The translations under genes and the position numbers were made by a program. From Plantactinospora mayteni (GTDB taxonomy: Bacteria > Actinomycetota > Actinomycetes > Mycobacteriales > Micromonosporaceae), in contig NZ_BONX01000056.1 in assembly GCF_016862935.1 (NCBI RefSeq), positions 33,223-97,222 of the forward strand: 64,000 nucleotides of DNA, given 5' to 3'. A model generated the notes under the pieces. That model saw only the letters and a list, made by a program, of their open reading frames with translations. It was not told where the DNA came from and did not search any database. Shown here in pieces: positions 60,303 to 64,000 of the stretch; the stretch's first letter is position 1; the number at the start of each line of letters is the position of its first letter.

Positions 60303-60428
60303 GGTACAAGACGTCGGGTCCCGGGACTGTACCGGGCCGTCGCGCTGACCCTGTTCCTGCTGCGCCGTAACGAGTCCCAGGGCGTGGCCGCCGAGGTGTT
60401 CGGCTGCTCACGGGCCACCTATGAGCGT
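60303..60428 (+). pseudogene. IS5-group transposase helix-turn-helix relic
   Basis: VPGLYRAVALTLFLLRRNES followed by QGVAAEVFGCSRATYER matches the helix-turn-helix region of DDE transposases of the IS5 group. It is cut on both sides. Confidence 0.5.
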
Positions 60429-60441
60429 GATGCCGTCGGTC

Positions 60442-60656
60442 CCAGGTGCGGGCCCTCGGTGGGCGCAGCGTCTGCCCGGCCTCGTCTTCGACGACGATCC
60501 ACGCCTTACACTGTGCCGCTACCGCTTTCCCGCCGGCCACGCCTCCTGCCGCCACCTGGTGACCGCAGCCCCGTCGCGTTCGGGCGGCCGATGCCCGGAG
60601 ACCTGCACCGACCAGCCGATGCGGTGCAGCAGGTACGAGGTGCGGCGCACGCAACG
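60442..60656 (-). pseudogene. IS630-family transposase relic, frameshifted
   Basis: SYLLHRIGWSVQVSGHRPPE then AVTRWRQEAWPAGKR and a stop (60519-60656), followed in another frame by CKAWIVVEDEAGQTLRPPRA (60442-60510), correspond to consecutive parts of an IS630-type transposase (winged helix, then the EDEAGQ motif). It is unrelated to the intact IS630 copy nearby. Confidence 0.65.
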
Positions 60657-60807
60657 GTCGCCGACACGCACCTGTTTCCTAGATCCCGGTTGTGGGCAGG
60701 GCGGGATGGCCGGAACTCGACAATGGCCCCTGTAGTACTCTGCGGCCGGTGTTACGTCCGTGGCCATGTCGCGCCGTGTAGCACGGAGCCTCGACAAAGG
60801 AATATCC

Positions 60808-61362
60808 ATGATCACCCACGAAGAGCTGGTTGAAGCCTTCGGCGAGGACAATGTTGTCCTCCTGGACGCCGAGAAGGCAAGGAGTGCCGGGCTCTCCGAG
60901 ATGGACATGCTGATCCTCACGCATGTCGGCTTTCCCCGATACGCGGGCCCCCTCTTCACCACCGATATAGTCGGACAGCCCGCACTGTTCCAGGTGGAAG
61001 AGTTTCCTGCCAATGGCGTGATCAACAGGGTGATGTTCCTCGGCGGGCCGGAAGACGACGACCAGGCTCGGTTCTTCCTTGATATCCCGGATGGATTCAT
61101 CGTCTTCATGGCGCTCACCGACGACGGCTCCGAGGCAGAGGTAATCAACAGTACTCTCAGCGATTTTCTGGAGTTCGTATACCGATTCGGCGTGCGCTAT
61201 CAGTCACCTGCTCCTGAGACGATCGAAGAGGTACGCCAGGAAACCGACGAGCTAGACGCGCTCTTGCGAGACCGAGACCCGCACGCATTTCGTCAAGCCC
61301 AGACGTGGTGGTCGATGGCGATCGACGCCATCCGAGAGCAGAGCGAGAAGAAGTACGCCTAA
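60808..61362 (+). CDS. SUKH-4-like immunity protein
   Basis: The ATG at 60808 has AAAGGAATA upstream and gives 184 residues. The protein is acidic, with EELVEAFGEDNVVLL, ILTHVGFPRYAGPLF and FLDIPDGFIVFMALTDDG, resembling SUKH-4 proteins of the SUKH/SMI1-KNR4 superfamily that neutralise polymorphic toxins. Base composition is less GC-rich than its neighbours, hinting at transfer. No toxin gene with a recognisable delivery domain is adjacent; the large protein downstream has no toxin signature that I can see. It may be an orphan immunity gene or a non-immunity relative. Confidence 0.6.
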   Translation: MITHEELVEAFGEDNVVLLDAEKARSAGLSEMDMLILTHVGFPRYAGPLFTTDIVGQPALFQVEEFPANGVINRVMFLGGPEDDDQARFFLDIPDGFIVFMALTDDGSEAEVINSTLSDFLEFVYRFGVRYQSPAPETIEEVRQETDELDALLRDRDPHAFRQAQTWWSMAIDAIREQSEKKYA

Positions 61363-61588
61363 GCTAAGCAGAGCGGCTGGTCAGCTTCGTTGGCCAGGTC
61401 GCACTGCTTGACGTGGTTGACTACCGTCTCCTCGTGGCCATCGCGGAATGCCTTGGCACCGGCGGCACATCCTTGTGTGTCACAAGCGCGTGAAGCTGGT
61501 CGTAGTTAGGCATGGCGTCGAAGCACTGACCGTGGACCTCCTCGGTCAGGTCGACGTCGTCGGCGTGGAGATCCTGGGGAGCCCGAGC

Positions 61589-63904
61589 ATGGAACTGCAA
61601 AGCGTGGAGCTGCGAACGGTGGCACCGGCCGTGGCCACACTTCTGGCCGCGATAGCTGGCGACGACTGCGAGCAGCTACTGAACCGGACGGGTCACGCCC
61701 TGGCGCCGCTGCTCCGGAAGGAGCCGGCGCTGCCGCACGTCCTCGTCGAGGGGGTGCTGCGTACCGCCGATCCGGTTCTGGTCCGGTCGTTGGCCCACAA
61801 CGACTCCGCCCGGCCCGCCCACCAAGACCTCTGGCGAGCGTACGCAGACAAGGACGAGGGGGTGGTCGGGAGCGCCTGGCGAGCGTACGACGCTGGGGAC
61901 GACACCGTTACCGGCGGCTCCGCTCCGGACAACTCCGCTCCGGACGGCCCCAACCTGGCGGTGTCCACGCCGGAGCCGGATCCGGTCGACACCGAGGCCA
62001 CCCGCTTCTTCGTCGCGCACCTGTACCAGGTCGCGAAGGAGCACAAGGGCAGGCGGGACCTGTCGTGGAACGAGCTACAGGCGCCGAGACACGCGATCAG
62101 AGACCAGCGCGGGCTGGACTGGCCCACGGTACGGGAGGCACACCGGGCTCGGCGGCTCCGACCCGACTTCGTCGAACACCTTCTGGAGCGGCCGGACTGC
62201 CCGGAAGACGTACTCGCCGAACTGGCGCCCGCGGTTTCCCGTCCACTCGACTTCGTGCTCGGGTTGGGTCGGCCGCTCTCCGCGGCGACCGTTCGGCCGC
62301 TGCTGCGTACCGTGGCGAGCGCCGAAACCTTGACGACGCTGGTGGCCCAGCGGCTCGGCCGGGACGTCTCCGGTGCCGACCTGCTGGCCGAGGCACGACC
62401 GGCCCGTACCGTGCTCAAACTGGCCTTGGAGCGCACTGGCGACGCACCGGGCAAGCCTGGGCCGGGGCCGGACGAGCGGGCCGGGTGGGCGGAGTTCCAG
62501 GATCGGCTGACCGAGTTGGTGACCGGAGGGCTGGCCGACAACGTGGCGGCCTGGCGGGCGCTCCGGGGCCGGTTGCCGAAGTACGACGGCAGCGTCACCG
62601 AACTGGTGGAGGAGGCGCTGGCCGCCGCGCCGCCAGCTCCGGCCTCACCGAGCCCGACCGCGCCGGACACGGCCTGGCCGGACGCCGCCGAGACCCCAGG
62701 GTTCTTCGACACCCCGTCCCTGCACGTCAACCGAGCCGCGTTCGTGCTGCTGCTGAACGCCGCGAGCACCGACGTCCAGTGGATGTTGCTGCCCCACCTC
62801 GACGACCGCACCCGGTACGACCTACTGGCCCAGGGCGAATGGCGGAACGAGTGGCTGTCCCGGGCGATTGCCGAGGACGACCGGCCAATCCTGGTGCTGC
62901 TGTCCCGGCATCTCCACCTCTCCACCGAGGTGATCGAGTCCCTGGCGGCCCTGGACGATCCGGCGGTCAACGCCGGACTGATCTACCAGCGGCACGCCAC
63001 CGACGAACAGAAGTGGAAACTGGCCAGCGGCACGCCGTTCACACCGGGCCGGGCCGGACCGCTGCCGATCGACCCGGACCTGCGCAAGCTGGTGCTCGGC
63101 ATCTGGTACCCGTACCAGATGCTGCCGTTGTTGCAGAGCAGGGACGCGGAGCTGGTCAGCTACGCGCTGCGCATGCTCAAGCTCCCGCAGAACCGGGTGC
63201 TGCGCTGGGTGCTGGAGCGGTGGGAGCGGTACGGCCCGGACGGCCTGCTGGAGCTGCTGCCGGAGACCATCCAGAAGGGCGTCCGGACCCTGGTCACCGA
63301 GCTGGTCGAGGATCCCGACCCGGAGCGGGCGCTGGGCCGGCTCCGGGACGCGGTGCACGACGCCGAGTCGCCGAAACACCTCTTCCGGCGGCTGCGGAGC
63401 GGCGCGAGCCCGGCGGATCTCCGCGCCGAGGGCTTCCGCTGGGACTGGGACGCGCTGATCGCCGAGCACCGGACGAACCCGTTCGACGTTTTCGTCCTCC
63501 CGAAGCTTCAGGCGTTGGACGACTGCCCGGAGCGGCTACGGCGCTCGGCACCGGTAGTTCTGAACGGCATCGAGCAACGCGCCATGAAGGCCCTGGCCGG
63601 CGGGAAGCCCGCGGCCACCGTGCTGACGAAGACGCCAGTGCGCGACCACCACTCGTGGGCACTGCACGCGGTACGCCTCGGCTGCCTTCCCCCGGTCGAC
63701 GTACTGCGCCACGGCCAGCCGGCGTACCGGGCGCTGGACCCGGGGCTGGTCGACGACGCGTACCGGGCCGAACTGGCGGCATTGGTCCACGAGCACCTGG
63801 CCGGCCGACCCGAGGCGTGGGTGGTGGTGCTGACCCTGCTGCCCGACTTCGCCGGCACCGTGCCGGAGTTGCTGCGTACCGTCGCGCTGGCCACGGCCCC
63901 CTGA
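61589..63904 (+). CDS. Large uncharacterised actinomycete protein
   Basis: I chose the ATG at 61589, preceded by GGGGAG, giving 771 residues; the frame is open 47 codons further upstream without a better start. It is soluble, with no signal peptide or transmembrane helix, acidic, and dominated by Leu/Ala/Arg-rich helices that read like irregular repeats (HVLVEGVLRTADPVLVRSLA, FVEHLLERPDCPEDVLAELA, AVNAGLIYQRHATDEQ). A Pro/Ala-rich segment (about 385-410) separates two halves. The helix spacing resembles leucine-rich-repeat-variant or HEAT-like proteins. I recognise no catalytic motif. The last 96 bases of the window contain no gene. Confidence 0.7.
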   Translation: MELQSVELRTVAPAVATLLAAIAGDDCEQLLNRTGHALAPLLRKEPALPHVLVEGVLRTADPVLVRSLAHNDSARPAHQDLWRAYADKDEGVVGSAWRAYDAGDDTVTGGSAPDNSAPDGPNLAVSTPEPDPVDTEATRFFVAHLYQVAKEHKGRRDLSWNELQAPRHAIRDQRGLDWPTVREAHRARRLRPDFVEHLLERPDCPEDVLAELAPAVSRPLDFVLGLGRPLSAATVRPLLRTVASAETLTTLVAQRLGRDVSGADLLAEARPARTVLKLALERTGDAPGKPGPGPDERAGWAEFQDRLTELVTGGLADNVAAWRALRGRLPKYDGSVTELVEEALAAAPPAPASPSPTAPDTAWPDAAETPGFFDTPSLHVNRAAFVLLLNAASTDVQWMLLPHLDDRTRYDLLAQGEWRNEWLSRAIAEDDRPILVLLSRHLHLSTEVIESLAALDDPAVNAGLIYQRHATDEQKWKLASGTPFTPGRAGPLPIDPDLRKLVLGIWYPYQMLPLLQSRDAELVSYALRMLKLPQNRVLRWVLERWERYGPDGLLELLPETIQKGVRTLVTELVEDPDPERALGRLRDAVHDAESPKHLFRRLRSGASPADLRAEGFRWDWDALIAEHRTNPFDVFVLPKLQALDDCPERLRRSAPVVLNGIEQRAMKALAGGKPAATVLTKTPVRDHHSWALHAVRLGCLPPVDVLRHGQPAYRALDPGLVDDAYRAELAALVHEHLAGRPEAWVVVLTLLPDFAGTVPELLRTVALATAP

Positions 63905-64000
63905 GCCGAGCAGAGCGGCTGACTGGCGGCCGAGCGACAGCCAACTGGCGGCTCAGCGTCAGGGTCCACCTCGCGGTAGACGCTGAACGAGCTGCCACCA

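Overview
The window is high-GC actinobacterial chromosome. Codon use, frequent GTG starts, twin-arginine and lipoprotein signals, an AfsR-type regulator, an F420/LLM-type oxidoreductase and dense ATGA/GTGA start-stop overlaps suggest a filamentous actinomycete. Micromonosporaceae is my guess from gene content; no marker gene is present to prove it. I recognised no rRNA, tRNA or CRISPR array.

Layout. (1) 0-9.4 kb: a divergent carbohydrate-catabolism locus. On the minus strand lie an FGGY kinase, a YihT-like class I aldolase, an Asp/Glu-racemase-like protein, a clan GH-D type glycosidase and a double metallo-beta-lactamase-fold protein. On the plus strand lie a DeoR repressor and a four-carbon acid sugar kinase (DUF1537). 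(2) 9.7-12 kb: a two-component system and a DM13 membrane protein. (3) 12.1-20.7 kb: a complete arabinan/arabinoxylan side-chain system with a LacI repressor, tandem palindromic operators, GH51, a sugar ABC importer without its own ATPase, and two GH43 enzymes. (4) 20.8-38 kb: an accessory stretch. It mixes single genes (LtrA, AfsR-like regulator, LLM oxidoreductase, ECF41 sigma factor with its oxidoreductase and DoxX partners, TetR plus FAD monooxygenase plus DoxX-like) with many relics: IS3, IS701, IS5 and IS4 transposases, a serine recombinase, a sigma-factor C-terminus, a phosphodiester glycosidase and a flavoprotein C-terminus. (5) 38.2-57.6 kb: a second large catabolic locus with two convergent, paralogous sialidase-fold exported enzymes, two divergent LacI regulators with closely related operators, an oligopeptide-type ABC importer (BCADF), a GH63-like glycosidase, an FAD-dependent oxidoreductase, a DapA/NanA-family lyase, an AraC regulator and a phytanoyl-CoA-dioxygenase-like oxygenase. 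(6) 57.6-60.7 kb: a mobile-element graveyard with an apparently intact IS630-family element flanked by TA inside a truncated tyrosine recombinase, an AbrB-like gene and older transposase relics. (7) 60.8-64 kb: a SUKH-4-like protein and a large uncharacterised protein.

How the parts work together. Three independent glycan or sugar-acid uptake and degradation loci (1, 3, 5) sit within 58 kb, each with local repressors. Locus 3 is readily interpreted. Loci 1 and 5 combine recognisable enzyme families in arrangements whose substrates I cannot name. In locus 5 both sialidase-fold proteins have His where GH33 enzymes carry the first arginine of the carboxylate-binding triad. The operator family TTACTAATGCGCAT links both LacI genes to the transporter operon. 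These two loci are the best candidates for undescribed biology here.
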